A stretch of DNA of 19,052 nt from JBFKAV01 sp041621405 (GCA_041621405.1 JBFKAV010000061.1:1-19052), one strand, 5' to 3'; counted from the first letter of the stretch, positions 7,614-15,752 are shown. The notes: a model not told the origin generated them from the sequence alone. Translations and numbers: made by a program.

Positions 7614-7698
7614 CCTCGGTCATGGCGACAACCTGTCCCCTGTGCCAGGAAGCCCCAACTGTATTAGAATGGCCAGGATCGCGAAGAGGACCTGCAAG

Positions 7699-8922
7699 GT
7701 GGAATACAATGCCCAGCTCGACGCCGCGCTGAACCGGCTGCACGAGGAAGGCCGCTACCGGACCTTCATCGACATCGTCCGCAAGCAGGGCGCCTTCCCG
7801 AACGCCACCTGGCGGCGCCCGGACGGCGTCGAGCGCGACGTGATCGTCTGGTGCGGCAACGACTACCTCGGCATGGGCCAGCATCCGAAGGTGCTAGAGG
7901 CGATGTACGAGGCGCTCGACACCGCCGGCGCGGGCTCGGGCGGCACCCGCAACATCTCGGGCACCACGCTCTACCACAAGGCGCTGGAGGCGGAACTCGC
8001 TGACCTGCACCGCAAGGAGGCCGCGCTGGTCTTCTCCTCGGCCTACATCGCCAACGACGCCACGCTGTCGACGCTGCCGAAGCTGTTTCCCCGGCTGATC
8101 ATCTATTCCGACGCGCTGAACCACGCCTCGATGATCGAGGGCATCCGCCGCAACGGCGGCGCCAAGCGGGTCTTCCGCCACAACGACGCGGGTCACCTGC
8201 GCGAGCTGCTCGAGGCCGACGACCCGGCTGCGCCGAAGCTGATCGCCTTCGAGAGCATCTACTCGATGGACGGCGACTTCGGCCCGATCGCGGAGATCGT
8301 GGCGCTGGCCGAGGAGTTCGGTGCGCTGACCTATATCGACGAGGTGCACGCCGTCGGGATGTACGGCCCGCGCGGTGCGGGCGTGGCCGAGAAGCTCGGG
8401 CTGATGGGCCGGATCGACATCATCAACGGCACGCTGGGCAAGGCCTTCGGCGTGTTCGGCGGCTACATCGCGGCCAGCGCGAAAATGGTCGACGCGGTAA
8501 GGTCCTACGCGCCGGGCTTCATCTTCACCACCTCGATCCCGCCGGTGGTGGCCGCGGGCGCGGCGGCCTCGGTCGGCCACCTCAAGGGCGACCGCGAGCT
8601 GCGCCAGCGCCACGAGGCCGGGGCCAAGGTGCTCAAGACCCGGCTGAAGGCGATGGGGCTGCCGATCCTCGATCACGGCTCGCACATCGTCCCGGTGATC
8701 GTCGGCGACCCGCGGCACACCAAGAAGATGTCGGACTGGCTCCTGGAGGATTTCGGCGTCTACGTCCAGCCGATTAACTTCCCGACCGTGCCGCGCGGCA
8801 CCGAGCGGCTGCGCTTCACGCCCTCGCCGGTGCACGACAAGGCGATGACCGATCACCTGGTCGGCGCGCTCGACAAGCTGTGGGCGCGATGTGCGCTAAA
8901 TCGCGCCGACATGGCAGGTTGA
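7699..8922 (+). CDS. hemA: 5-aminolevulinate synthase (glycine-dependent, Shemin pathway)
   Basis: This PLP enzyme condenses glycine with succinyl-CoA to 5-aminolevulinate, the first committed step toward haem, and toward bacteriochlorophyll and cobalamin where these are made. The 407-aa product has the same length as Rhodobacter HemA. Visible blocks are EGRYRTFIDI, VWCGNDYLGMGQHP, GAGSGGTRNISGTT, ESIYSMDGDFG, YIDEVHAVGMYGPRG and the PLP lysine K248 in NGTLGKAFGVFGGY, then PINFPTVPRGTERLRFTPSP. The start is GTG at 7699, eight bases after AAGAGGA. It aligns with the known N terminus, MxYNxxLDxALNRLH. An in-frame ATG at 7669 would add ten residues but lacks a ribosome site. A weak -10-like TATTAG sits at 7662, and no FnrL-type TTGAT-N4-ATCAA box is seen. 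No terminator follows. Confidence 0.97.
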   Translation: MEYNAQLDAALNRLHEEGRYRTFIDIVRKQGAFPNATWRRPDGVERDVIVWCGNDYLGMGQHPKVLEAMYEALDTAGAGSGGTRNISGTTLYHKALEAELADLHRKEAALVFSSAYIANDATLSTLPKLFPRLIIYSDALNHASMIEGIRRNGGAKRVFRHNDAGHLRELLEADDPAAPKLIAFESIYSMDGDFGPIAEIVALAEEFGALTYIDEVHAVGMYGPRGAGVAEKLGLMGRIDIINGTLGKAFGVFGGYIAASAKMVDAVRSYAPGFIFTTSIPPVVAAGAAASVGHLKGDRELRQRHEAGAKVLKTRLKAMGLPILDHGSHIVPVIVGDPRHTKKMSDWLLEDFGVYVQPINFPTVPRGTERLRFTPSPVHDKAMTDHLVGALDKLWARCALNRADMAG

Positions 8923-8928
8923 ACTTTT

Positions 8929-8940
8929 CTGCAAGTGCAG
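8929..8940. promoter_or_regulatory. CTGCA-AG-TGCAG palindrome upstream of the RodZ-like gene
   Basis: A 12-base near-perfect palindrome (5-2-5) sits in a locally AT-richer strip seven bases after the hemA stop. It is followed by GCAAGGTTTGC and a TAGGCT box (8958-8963) like the -10 elements seen elsewhere in this window. It may be an operator or part of the promoter for the rodZ-like/ispG pair; no good -35 is found at the right spacing. Confidence 0.3.
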
Positions 8941-9038
8941 CAAGGTTTGCTCTGTGCTAGGCTTTTGTTAACAGGTGAAGCCGGCGCGAATGATTCGCAC
9001 CGAAGGGGACGGTACCACGTGCGCTTGGGGCAGGGACA

Positions 9039-10253
9039 ATGACTGGGCGGAAGACGCCCAATCCAAACCAGCCAGATGACATCCGGGGCTTCGATTCGTT
9101 CGAGCTCCGGCTCGGCGACGTCATGCGCGGCGAACGGGCGACCCTCGGCAAGTCGCTGATCGACGTGCAGCGCGAGCTGAAGATCAAGGCCACCTACATC
9201 GCCGCGATCGAGAATGCCGATGCCTCGGCCTTCGACACGCCGGGCTTCATCGCCGGCTATGTCCGCTCCTATGCGCGCTATCTCTGCCTCGACCCGGAAT
9301 GGGCCTGGGATATGTTCTGCCGCGAGTCGGGTTTCCAGCAGCCGCACGGGCTGTCGGCCGCGGCGCGGGCGCAGAAGCCGCAGAAGAAGTCCGGGCTCGA
9401 TGCGCTGGGCGATCCCAATGCCTCGGTCGCGCCGCGAGCCGCCGGGCCGTTCGACCATATCGAGCTGCGCCAAGTGGGGTCGCTCCTGGTGCTCCTGGCG
9501 CTGATCGGCGGCGTCGGCTACGGCGCCTGGTCGGTGCTGCAGGAGGTGCAGCGGGTGGATCTCGCGCCGGTCGACCGCGCGCCGGGCGTGGTGGCGGAAC
9601 TCGATCCTCTGCCGTCGACAGCGGGGCCGGCGGTGCCCGAGAACGGGCTCACCGGCGCCAGCGCCGGGCTCGCGGCGCCGCCCGATGGGCTCGACCGGCT
9701 CTACCGGCCGCCGGCGCTCGACGTGCCGGTGCTGATCGCGCGCGACGGTCCGATCGCGGCGGTCGAGCCGGGCTCGGTGGGCGCGCTGGCCGAGACGCCG
9801 GTGGAGCGGCTGGCGAACGAGCGGCGATCCCTGGCCGAGCCCGAGCCGGTCGCAGACGAGCCCGATGCGCCGCAGGTTCTGGCGGAAGGCGCGCCGGAGG
9901 TGCAGATCCTGGCCGTGCGGCCCGCCTGGGTGCGGGTCAGCGCCGCCGACGGCACCGTGCTTCTGGAGAAGATCCTCGAGCCCGGCGAGCGCTGGGCGGT
10001 GCCGGCGATGGAAGAGCCGCCGGTGCTTCGCGCCGGCAATTCGGGCGCCGTCTACTTCGCGGTGAAGGGCGAGACCTACGGCCCGGCCGCGCCGGGGGCG
10101 CAGGTGGTGCGCAACCTGCCGCTTGCCGCGCTGTCGCTGACCGAGGCCTTCACGTTGGCCGACCTCGAGGCCGACCCCGATCTCGCCGCCGTCGCCGTGG
10201 CCGATGCAGCGGCCTCCGCCGCCGCCGCGATCACCGTCGCGCCCAGCGAGTGA
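9039..10253 (+). CDS. RodZ-like membrane protein with cytoplasmic helix-turn-helix and DUF4115 domain
   Basis: The 404-aa product has the RodZ plan. A cytoplasmic HTH (about 22-95: GDVMRGERATLGKSLIDVQ, IKATYIAAIENAD, FIAGYVRSYARYLCLDP) is followed by a basic linker, one membrane segment (about 147-167, LLVLLALIGGVGYGAW), a long Pro/Ala/Glu-rich periplasmic linker (about 172-285) and a DUF4115 domain (about 290-358: VRPAWVRVSAADGTVLLEKIL, ERWAVP, LRAGNSGAVYFAVKGETYG). RodZ links MreB to the elongasome and helps keep rod shape. Its neighbour ispG, 86 bases downstream, is the same as in E. coli, which supports the call. The Ala-rich C-terminal tail (about 370-404) looks disordered. GGGGCAGGGACA precedes the ATG. 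Orthology to E. coli RodZ in function is inferred, not shown. Confidence 0.85.
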   Translation: MTGRKTPNPNQPDDIRGFDSFELRLGDVMRGERATLGKSLIDVQRELKIKATYIAAIENADASAFDTPGFIAGYVRSYARYLCLDPEWAWDMFCRESGFQQPHGLSAAARAQKPQKKSGLDALGDPNASVAPRAAGPFDHIELRQVGSLLVLLALIGGVGYGAWSVLQEVQRVDLAPVDRAPGVVAELDPLPSTAGPAVPENGLTGASAGLAAPPDGLDRLYRPPALDVPVLIARDGPIAAVEPGSVGALAETPVERLANERRSLAEPEPVADEPDAPQVLAEGAPEVQILAVRPAWVRVSAADGTVLLEKILEPGERWAVPAMEEPPVLRAGNSGAVYFAVKGETYGPAAPGAQVVRNLPLAALSLTEAFTLADLEADPDLAAVAVADAAASAAAAITVAPSE

Positions 10254-10339
10254 GCCCCGCCGCCGTTGCCGACGGCGCCGCTCAGGCTTACATCTGATCC
10301 GACCCGATCCACCGCCCGGTCCTCAGGAGAGTGCGCGCG

Positions 10340-11464
10340 ATGTCGCTCAATCCCATTCGCCCCTGGCGCAACATCTACCGCCGCAAGTCGCGGCAGGTGA
10401 TGGTGGGCGCCGTGCCGGTCGGAGGCGATGCGCCGATCTCGGTGCAGACGATGACCAACACCGACACCACGGACGTCAAGGCCACCGTCGAACAGGTGCA
10501 GCGCTGCGCGGCGGCAGGCGCCGACATCGTGCGGATCTCGACGCCCGACGCGGACTCGACCCGGGCGCTGAAGGCGATCGTCGCGGAAAGCCCGGTGCCG
10601 ATCGTGGCCGACATCCATTTCCACTACCGCCGCGCCATCGAGGCGGCCGAGGCTGGGGCGGCCTGCCTGCGCATCAACCCCGGCAATATCGGCGACGAGA
10701 AGCGGGTGAGGGAGGTGGTCCGGGCGGCCAAGGACCACGGCTGCTCGATCCGCATCGGCGTCAATGCCGGCAGCCTCGAGCGCGACCTTCTGGAGAAATA
10801 CGGCGAGCCCTGTCCGGAGGCCATGGTCGAAAGCGGGCTCGACCACATCAAGCTCTTGCAGGACAACGACTTTCACGAGTTCAAGATCTCCTGCAAGGCT
10901 TCCGACGTATTCCTCGCCGCCGCCGCTTACCAGAGCCTCGCCGAGGCCACCGACGCGCCGATCCACCTCGGGATCACTGAGGCCGGCGGGTTCGTCACCG
11001 GCACGGTGAAGTCGGCGATCGGGCTCGGCAACCTGCTCTGGATGGGGATCGGCGACACGATCCGGGTCAGCCTCTCGGCGGATCCGGTCGAGGAGGTGAA
11101 GGTCGGCTTCGAGATCCTGAAGTCGCTCGGGCTTCGCACCCGCGGCGTGCAGATCATCTCCTGCCCCTCCTGCGCCCGGCAGGGGTTCGACGTGATCGCC
11201 ACCGTGGCCGAGCTCGAGAAGCGGCTCGAGCACATCAAGACGCCGATGTCGCTTTCGATCATCGGCTGCGTGGTGAACGGTCCGGGCGAGGCGCTGATGA
11301 CCGATATCGGCTTCACCGGCGGCGGCAAGGATGCCGGCATGGTCTATCTGGCGGGCAAGCAGAGCCACAAGACGGGCAACGCCGGAATGATCGACCACAT
11401 CGTCGAGCTCGTGGAACGGAAGGCGGCCGAGATCGAGGCGGCCTCGGCGCAGGCGGCGGAGTAA
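10340..11464 (+). CDS. ispG: 4-hydroxy-3-methylbut-2-en-1-yl diphosphate synthase
   Basis: IspG is the [4Fe-4S] enzyme that reduces MEcPP to HMBPP in the MEP isoprenoid pathway in the cytoplasm. The 374-aa product shows the TIM-barrel N-terminal part (VQTMTNTDTTDV, RISTPDADS, PIVADIHFHYRRA, LRINPGNIG, IRIGVNAGSLE, HLGITEAGG) and the cluster domain with C275 and C278 in SCPSCARQGFD, C310 in GCVVNGPGEA, and the fourth ligand E317. Spacing equals that of E. coli C270/C273/C305/E312. The ATG at 10340 lies ten bases after AGGAG. A GTG nine bases upstream is too close to that site. It follows the RodZ-like gene by 86 bases without an evident promoter, so the two probably form an operon. Confidence 0.98.
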   Translation: MSLNPIRPWRNIYRRKSRQVMVGAVPVGGDAPISVQTMTNTDTTDVKATVEQVQRCAAAGADIVRISTPDADSTRALKAIVAESPVPIVADIHFHYRRAIEAAEAGAACLRINPGNIGDEKRVREVVRAAKDHGCSIRIGVNAGSLERDLLEKYGEPCPEAMVESGLDHIKLLQDNDFHEFKISCKASDVFLAAAAYQSLAEATDAPIHLGITEAGGFVTGTVKSAIGLGNLLWMGIGDTIRVSLSADPVEEVKVGFEILKSLGLRTRGVQIISCPSCARQGFDVIATVAELEKRLEHIKTPMSLSIIGCVVNGPGEALMTDIGFTGGGKDAGMVYLAGKQSHKTGNAGMIDHIVELVERKAAEIEAASAQAAE

Positions 11465-11558
11465 GCGAGGCTTCCACGGCGGCCGGCGAGGGCCAGCGTC
11501 TTCAAGAATGGTTTGTTTTGGGGGATTCCGACCGGACATGTTCGGGTCTCCTCCTGTC

Positions 11559-11576
11559 CCGGGGCGTCAGCCCCGG
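11559..11576. repeat. TGAC-loop hairpin (REP-like), copy 1
   Basis: A perfect 7-bp stem CCGGGGC/GCCCCGG closes a four-base loop that reads TGAC on the minus strand. A second hairpin of the same design (8-bp stem, TGAC loop, shared core GGGCTGACGCCC) lies at 17973-17992. This suggests a dispersed palindromic element rather than a gene-specific signal. Confidence 0.5.
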
Positions 11577-11617
11577 ATCGCGCCCGGCCCGCCCCCCTCC
11601 CGCGGGCCGGACGCGAT
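11577..11617. terminator. Large hairpin between convergent ispG and M48 protease genes
   Basis: Arms of 16 bases (11577-11592 and 11602-11617) pair with one C-A mismatch around a C-rich 9-base loop. The arms start ATCGCGCCCGG and end CCGGACGCGAT. It lies roughly midway between the two stop codons (11464 and 11661), as expected for a bidirectional terminator. Neither side has a strong T run, so Rho may contribute. Confidence 0.6.
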
Positions 11618-11660
11618 CTTCCTCGCTTCAGGGCGGTAACCTGATGATTCGGAACTGGCC

Positions 11661-12974
11661 CTAGCGCCCGGCCGCCTGCGCCGCGGCGAGGATGTCCTCC
11701 GCCCGGAGCCAGCCCGGCGAGCCGCGCGGCAGCTGGTCCGAGGCGCGGCGGGCGTGGATCGCGGCATCCTCGATCCGGCCCAGCATCGCGAAGCGCTCGG
11801 CGGTGACCACCGAGGCCATGCCCGGCTGGCCGGTCTTGGCGTAGGCCGAGGCGAGGTCGCGCAGCACGCCGGGGTTCTGCGGATCGCGGGAGCGCGAGCG
11901 CTCGAGCACGTCGAGCGCCTCGCGGAGCGCGCCCCCCGAACCCTCGGCGACCAGCGCGCGGCCGAGGCCGGCGAGGATCAGCGGCTGGTTCGGCGCCATC
12001 GCGACCGCCTGGCGGTAGGCCGAGATCGCCGGCCCCGTGCGCCGCGATTCGAGCAGAATCCAGGCCAGCGTCTCGCGGGCGTAGGGGTCGTTCGGCCGCG
12101 CCCTGACCAGCGCCTCGGCCGCGGCGATCGCCTCGTCGGGCTTCGGCATCCGGTGGAAGGCGACGGCACGGCGCATCAGCGCCAGCGCCGAGGTGTCGCC
12201 GCGCGTCGCGCGGATCGTCTGCGCCGGGTTCTGCAGGTAGGCGGCGAGCTTGCCGTGGGCGACGGCGAACCAGTAGTCGGCCTCGGGATCGTCGCGCGCG
12301 CGGCCGGCGTAGCCGACGGCGAAGCCCTCGACGGCGCGGATCCGGTCGCGCGACAGGGGATGGGTGCGGGCGTAGGGGTCCTGGCGGCCGACGTTCAGCG
12401 CCTCCTGGCCGCGGAAAAGCTCGAGCACGTCGGCCGCGGCGGAGGGGTCGATCCCGGCCGCGGCCATGTAGCGCAGTCCCGACTGGTCGGCCGAGGCCTC
12501 CTCGGCGCGGGTATGGCCAAAGAACACGCGCTGCGCCGAGGACGTGGTGCCGATCGCGAGCCCCGCCGCCGCCTCGCCGGCGCCGGCGGCGGCCGCGGCG
12601 GCCGATAGCACCAGGCCGAGCCCGGCGGCGGTGCGCATCGCGCGGGCATTGGCGGCGCGGCGGGCCATGTGGCCATTGGCGATATGCGCGATCTCGTGGG
12701 CCAGCACCGCCTGCAGCTCCTCGGCGCGCTTCAGCTTCAGGATCAGCCCGGAGTGGATCAGGATGTGCTGCGGGTCGCCGACGAAGGCGTTCATCGTGCG
12801 GTCCTCGACGATCAGGATCTTCATCGCGCCGGCGCCAAGCCCGGCGGCGGCCAGCAGCGGCCGGGCCAGCTCCTTCAGTGCGTATTCGGACTCCGCGTCG
12901 CGCAGGATGCCCTGGGCCTGCGCGGGAAGCGCGAGCGCAAGCGCTACCAGCGCCGCCAGGATAGCTCTTGCCAT
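11661..12974 (-). CDS. Periplasmic M48 metalloprotease with C-terminal TPR repeats (BepA/YfgC type)
   Basis: The 437-aa product starts with a signal peptide (residues 1-21, LALALPAQA-Q). The M48 domain carries HEIAH (93-97, zinc ligands and catalytic Glu) followed by a glutamate ligand around E159 in EEASADQSGLRYM. Earlier NAFVGDPQHILIHSGLI is the typical substrate-groove block. Two hydrophobic Ala-rich stretches (about 114-141) sit after the active site. From about 260 the sequence turns into TPR-like helices (DEAIAAAEALVRARPNDPYARETLA, GPAISAYRQAVAMAPNQP and so on). In E. coli, BepA degrades or assists stalled outer-membrane proteins such as LptD at the BAM complex. The start at 12974 is chosen for the signal peptide and a near GAGG; upstream in-frame sequence runs into the divergent aminotransferase. 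Intergenic space to that gene is 55 bases. Confidence 0.92.
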   Translation of the reverse strand: MARAILAALVALALALPAQAQGILRDAESEYALKELARPLLAAAGLGAGAMKILIVEDRTMNAFVGDPQHILIHSGLILKLKRAEELQAVLAHEIAHIANGHMARRAANARAMRTAAGLGLVLSAAAAAAGAGEAAAGLAIGTTSSAQRVFFGHTRAEEASADQSGLRYMAAAGIDPSAAADVLELFRGQEALNVGRQDPYARTHPLSRDRIRAVEGFAVGYAGRARDDPEADYWFAVAHGKLAAYLQNPAQTIRATRGDTSALALMRRAVAFHRMPKPDEAIAAAEALVRARPNDPYARETLAWILLESRRTGPAISAYRQAVAMAPNQPLILAGLGRALVAEGSGGALREALDVLERSRSRDPQNPGVLRDLASAYAKTGQPGMASVVTAERFAMLGRIEDAAIHARRASDQLPRGSPGWLRAEDILAAAQAAGR

Positions 12975-13029
12975 TGACCTCGGCCCCCGCCCTTGGTTGA
13001 AGCTCTGCCGCGAGCATAGGGAGACGGTG

Positions 13030-14175
13030 ATGCGGGTATCAAGGCGGAGCGCGGTCGATCCCTTCATCGTGATGGACGTGATGGAGGCCGCCCGAGCCGC
13101 CGAGGAAGCCGGGCGGCACGTCATCCACATGGAGGTTGGCCAGCCCGGAACGCCGGCGCCGGCGGCGGCGCGGAAGGCGCTGGCCAGGGCAATGGAGGCG
13201 GGCGCGCTCGGCTACACCGTAGCGCTCGGCCTGCCCGAGCTCCGCGCCCGGATCGCGCGGCACTACGCCGACTGGTACGGAGTGAGCCTCGATCCCGCGC
13301 GCGTGGTGGTCACCGCGGGCGCCTCGGGGGCGTTCCTCCTGGCCTTTACCGCGCTCTTCGACGCCGGCGAGCGGGTGGCGCTCGGCGCGCCGGGCTATCC
13401 CTCCTACCGGCAAATCCTGCGCGCACTCAGCCTCCAGCCGGTGGACATCGAGACCCGCCCCGAGGCGCGCTACCAGCCCGAGCCCGACCAGGTGCGCGAG
13501 CTTGCTGATCTGGCCGGCCTGATCGTCGCTTCGCCAGCCAATCCGTCGGGCACGATGCTCTCGCGCGAGGCGATGGCGGGGCTGATCGGCGCGGCGGCCG
13601 AGCGCGGCGCGGCCTTCGTCTCCGACGAGATCTACCACGGGCTCGCCTACGGCGCGCGCGCGGTCTCGGCGCTGGAGCTTTCCGACGACGTCCTCGTGGT
13701 GAACTCGTTCTCGAAATACTTCTCGATGACCGGCTGGCGCGTCGGCTGGATGGTGGTGCCGGAAGACCTGATCCGCACCGTCGAACGGCTGGCGCAGAAC
13801 ATGTTCATCTGCCCGCCCCATGCGAGCCAGGTGGCGGCTCTGGCAGCGATGGACGCGACCGAGGAGCTCGAGGCGAACCGCGCCGTCTATGCCGAGAACC
13901 GGCGGCTGATGCTGGAAGGTCTGCCGCGCGCCGGCTTCGACCGGATCGCGCCGCCCGACGGCGCCTTCTACATCTATGCCGATGTCTCGGAGCTGACCTC
14001 CGACAGCCTCGCCTTCGCCCGCGAGATCCTGAACGAGGCCGGCGTGGCGGCGACACCGGGGCTGGATTTCGACCCCGCCCGCGGGCACCAGACGCTGCGC
14101 TTCTCCTACGCGCGGGCGACGGCCGACATCGCCGAGGGTCTAGAGCGGCTCAGGGTGTTCATGAACCGGCGCTGA
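13030..14175 (+). CDS. PLP-dependent aminotransferase, class I/II (AspC-like fold type I)
   Basis: The 381-aa product is a complete fold-type I aminotransferase. Visible motifs are MEVGQPGTPAP, LGYTVALGLPELR, VVTAGASGAFLLAF, PGYPSYRQI, VASPANPSGTML (Asn to the PLP ring), FVSDEIYHGLAYG (Asp to the pyridine N) and the Schiff-base lysine K229 in NSFSKYFSMTGWRVGW. The late block HQTLRFSYA contains the Arg that binds the substrate carboxylate. The amino donor cannot be told from sequence; aspartate, alanine or aromatic amino acids are all possible. The ATG at 13030 is six bases after AGGGAGA. It diverges from the M48 protease gene. A hairpin GTCCGGCC-TCC-GGCCGGAC (14227-14245) follows the stop. 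Confidence 0.93.
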   Translation: MRVSRRSAVDPFIVMDVMEAARAAEEAGRHVIHMEVGQPGTPAPAAARKALARAMEAGALGYTVALGLPELRARIARHYADWYGVSLDPARVVVTAGASGAFLLAFTALFDAGERVALGAPGYPSYRQILRALSLQPVDIETRPEARYQPEPDQVRELADLAGLIVASPANPSGTMLSREAMAGLIGAAAERGAAFVSDEIYHGLAYGARAVSALELSDDVLVVNSFSKYFSMTGWRVGWMVVPEDLIRTVERLAQNMFICPPHASQVAALAAMDATEELEANRAVYAENRRLMLEGLPRAGFDRIAPPDGAFYIYADVSELTSDSLAFAREILNEAGVAATPGLDFDPARGHQTLRFSYARATADIAEGLERLRVFMNRR

Positions 14176-14226
14176 GGCGGGGCTTCGCGCGCCTGCCGGG
14201 GCCGGGGAGGGGGGCGTCTGTCCCCC

Positions 14227-14245
14227 GTCCGGCCTCCGGCCGGAC
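14227..14245 (+). terminator. Hairpin downstream of the aminotransferase gene
   Basis: A perfect 8-bp stem with a TCC loop, followed by TTCCCCCGAAGGTATTTGAGAAA. The hairpin plus the trailing GGTATTTGAGAAA-type tract resembles an intergenic motif I remember as frequent behind genes in Rhodobacteraceae, so it may be a terminator-like repeat. The remembered frequency is not verified here. Confidence 0.5.
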
Positions 14246-14339
14246 TTCCCCCGAAGGTATTTGAGAAACGGTGAAGGAGGAGCGAAGGGCGCGTGACGGC
14301 GCGAGGGTCCGAAGGTCGAAGGGGCCGCAATCGATGGTC

Positions 14340-14585
14340 GCGGCGGATCCTCGGAAAACCCGCGGTTCACTGGCGAACGCGAGTTGCCGATGCCGGCGAC
14401 CCGGGGCACCGGGAGCGGTGCAAACCCCCGCGCCTGCCGTGAAGTTTCTGAAACAGGGTGATGCGAAGGCATCGGCCGTTCCGATGTCGCCCGTCTTCAA
14501 AAAGCACTGGCGAAACCTGCGGCGCCAGCGCAACATCGCCGCGAGGGGCGCCACGAGACGCGCCCCGGCAACCAAGGGGAGTCGC
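14340..14585 (+). promoter_or_regulatory. Hairpin-rich leader region of the polyamine operon
   Basis: This gene-free stretch carries a row of inverted repeats: GCACC/GGTGC (14406-14421, extended by flanking G and C runs), GTTTC-T-GAAAC (14444-14454), GATGC-GAAG-GCATC (14460-14473), CATCGG-N5-CCGATG (14470-14486) and CTGGCG/CGCCAG (14507-14528). The third and fourth share GCATC, so they cannot both form fully, and GGGTGA (14456-14461) can also pair with TCGCCC (14487-14492 region) around them. This could be a regulatory leader RNA, a set of operators or a small RNA. It fits no riboswitch class I recognise, and I found no convincing -35/-10 pair. Confidence 0.35.
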
Positions 14586-15752
14586 ATGACGAGATCGCAT
14601 CTGAAGGGCTGCACCGCGCTGATGGTCGCAAGCCTCGTCGCCGCCCAGGCGGTGGCGCAGGACATGGTGATGGAACTCGGGCCGGGCGAGGGGCAGGTCA
14701 ACATTGTCGCCTGGCCGGGCTATATCGAGCGCGGCGAGACCATGGCCGAATTCGACTGGGTGACCAAGTTCGAGGAGGCCACGGGCTGCAAGGTCAACGT
14801 CAAGACCGCCAACACCTCCGACGAGATGGTGGCGCTGATGAACGAGGGCGGCTTCGATCTCGTCACCGCCTCGGGCGACGCCTCGCTCAGGCTCATCGCC
14901 GGCAAGCGGGTGCAGCCGGTCAACGTCGACCTGATCCCGTCCTGGTCGACCGTCGACGACCGGCTGAAGGACGCGCCCTGGCACACGGTCGACGGCGTTC
15001 ACTACGGCACGCCTTACATGTGGGGCCCGAACGTCCTGATGTACAACACCGAGGTCTTCCCCGAGCCACCGACCTCGTGGAACGTGGTCTTCGAGGAGCA
15101 GACGCTGCCCGACGGCAGCTCGAACAAGGGCCGGGTGCAGGCCTATGACGGGCCGATCCATGTCGCCGACGCGGCGCAGTACCTGATGGCGCACAAGCCC
15201 GAGCTCGGCATCACCTCGCCCTACGAGCTCAACGAGGACCAGTACAAGGCCGCGCTCGACCTCCTGCGCCAGCAGCGTCAGCTCGTCGGCCGCTACTGGC
15301 ACGACGCCTTCATCCAGATGGACGACTTCAAGAACGAGGGCGTGGTGGCCTCGGGCTCCTGGCCGTTCCAGGTGAACCTCCTGAAGTCCGAGGGGCTGCC
15401 GATCGGCTCGGTGATCCCCGAGGAAGGCGCCACCGGCTGGGCCGACACCACGATGATGCATGTCGACGCGGCGAACCCGAACTGCGCCTACATGTGGATG
15501 GAGCACACGCTCGCCTCGAACCTGCAATCCGACCTCTCGGTCTGGTTCGGTGCGGTGCCCTCGGTGCCGGCAGCCTGCGCGGACGGCCGCGGCATGCAGA
15601 CGCAGGAAGGCTGCGACGCCAACGGCCTCGCCGATTTCGAGAAGATCCGGTTCTGGACCACGCCCACGGCGAACTGCGGCCAGGGCGAGGGCGCCTGCGT
15701 GCCCTATTACCGCTGGGTCTCGGATTATATCGGCGTGATCGGCGGGCGGTGA
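14586..15752 (+). CDS. Polyamine ABC transporter substrate-binding protein (PotD/PotF-like)
   Basis: The 388-aa product has a signal peptide (residues 1-25, VAAQAVAQ) and the fold of periplasmic spermidine/putrescine binders: VNIVAWPGYIERG near the mature N terminus, a TGCKVNVKTANTSDEMVALM hinge block, FDLVTASGDASLRLI, VHYGTPYMWGPNVLMYN and PPTSWNVVFEE. Bound polyamine normally sits between acidic and aromatic side chains, and such residues are plentiful, but exact ligands cannot be assigned by eye. The C-terminal third has several cysteines (NPNCAYMW, PAACADG, EGCDANG, NCGQGEGACVP), which may form disulfides in the periplasm. AAGGGGAG precedes the ATG at 14586. The frame is open upstream, but that part is the leader region. 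It is the first gene of a five-gene uptake and catabolism operon. Confidence 0.88.
   Translation: MTRSHLKGCTALMVASLVAAQAVAQDMVMELGPGEGQVNIVAWPGYIERGETMAEFDWVTKFEEATGCKVNVKTANTSDEMVALMNEGGFDLVTASGDASLRLIAGKRVQPVNVDLIPSWSTVDDRLKDAPWHTVDGVHYGTPYMWGPNVLMYNTEVFPEPPTSWNVVFEEQTLPDGSSNKGRVQAYDGPIHVADAAQYLMAHKPELGITSPYELNEDQYKAALDLLRQQRQLVGRYWHDAFIQMDDFKNEGVVASGSWPFQVNLLKSEGLPIGSVIPEEGATGWADTTMMHVDAANPNCAYMWMEHTLASNLQSDLSVWFGAVPSVPAACADGRGMQTQEGCDANGLADFEKIRFWTTPTANCGQGEGACVPYYRWVSDYIGVIGGR

Noticed and set aside
7610..7640. TTGACC at the end of the exported-protein gene as a hemA -35 box
   Set aside because: At 17 bases downstream the sequence is CTGTCC, not a -10; only a lone TATTAG at 7662 is suggestive.
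10076..11539. Leftward open frame of 487 codons opposite ispG
   Set aside because: It is the antisense of the certain ispG gene, with His/Arg/Asp-rich low-quality composition and no recognisable domain.
12544..13029. Upstream in-frame extension of the aminotransferase
   Set aside because: It is antisense to the M48 protease signal peptide and active-site region; ATG at 13030 has AGGGAGA in the right place and matches the family N terminus.
14371..14388. Possible sigma-54 promoter (TGGC ... TTGCC) in the polyamine operon leader
   Set aside because: The GG and GC dinucleotides are separated by 12 bases instead of the required 10.
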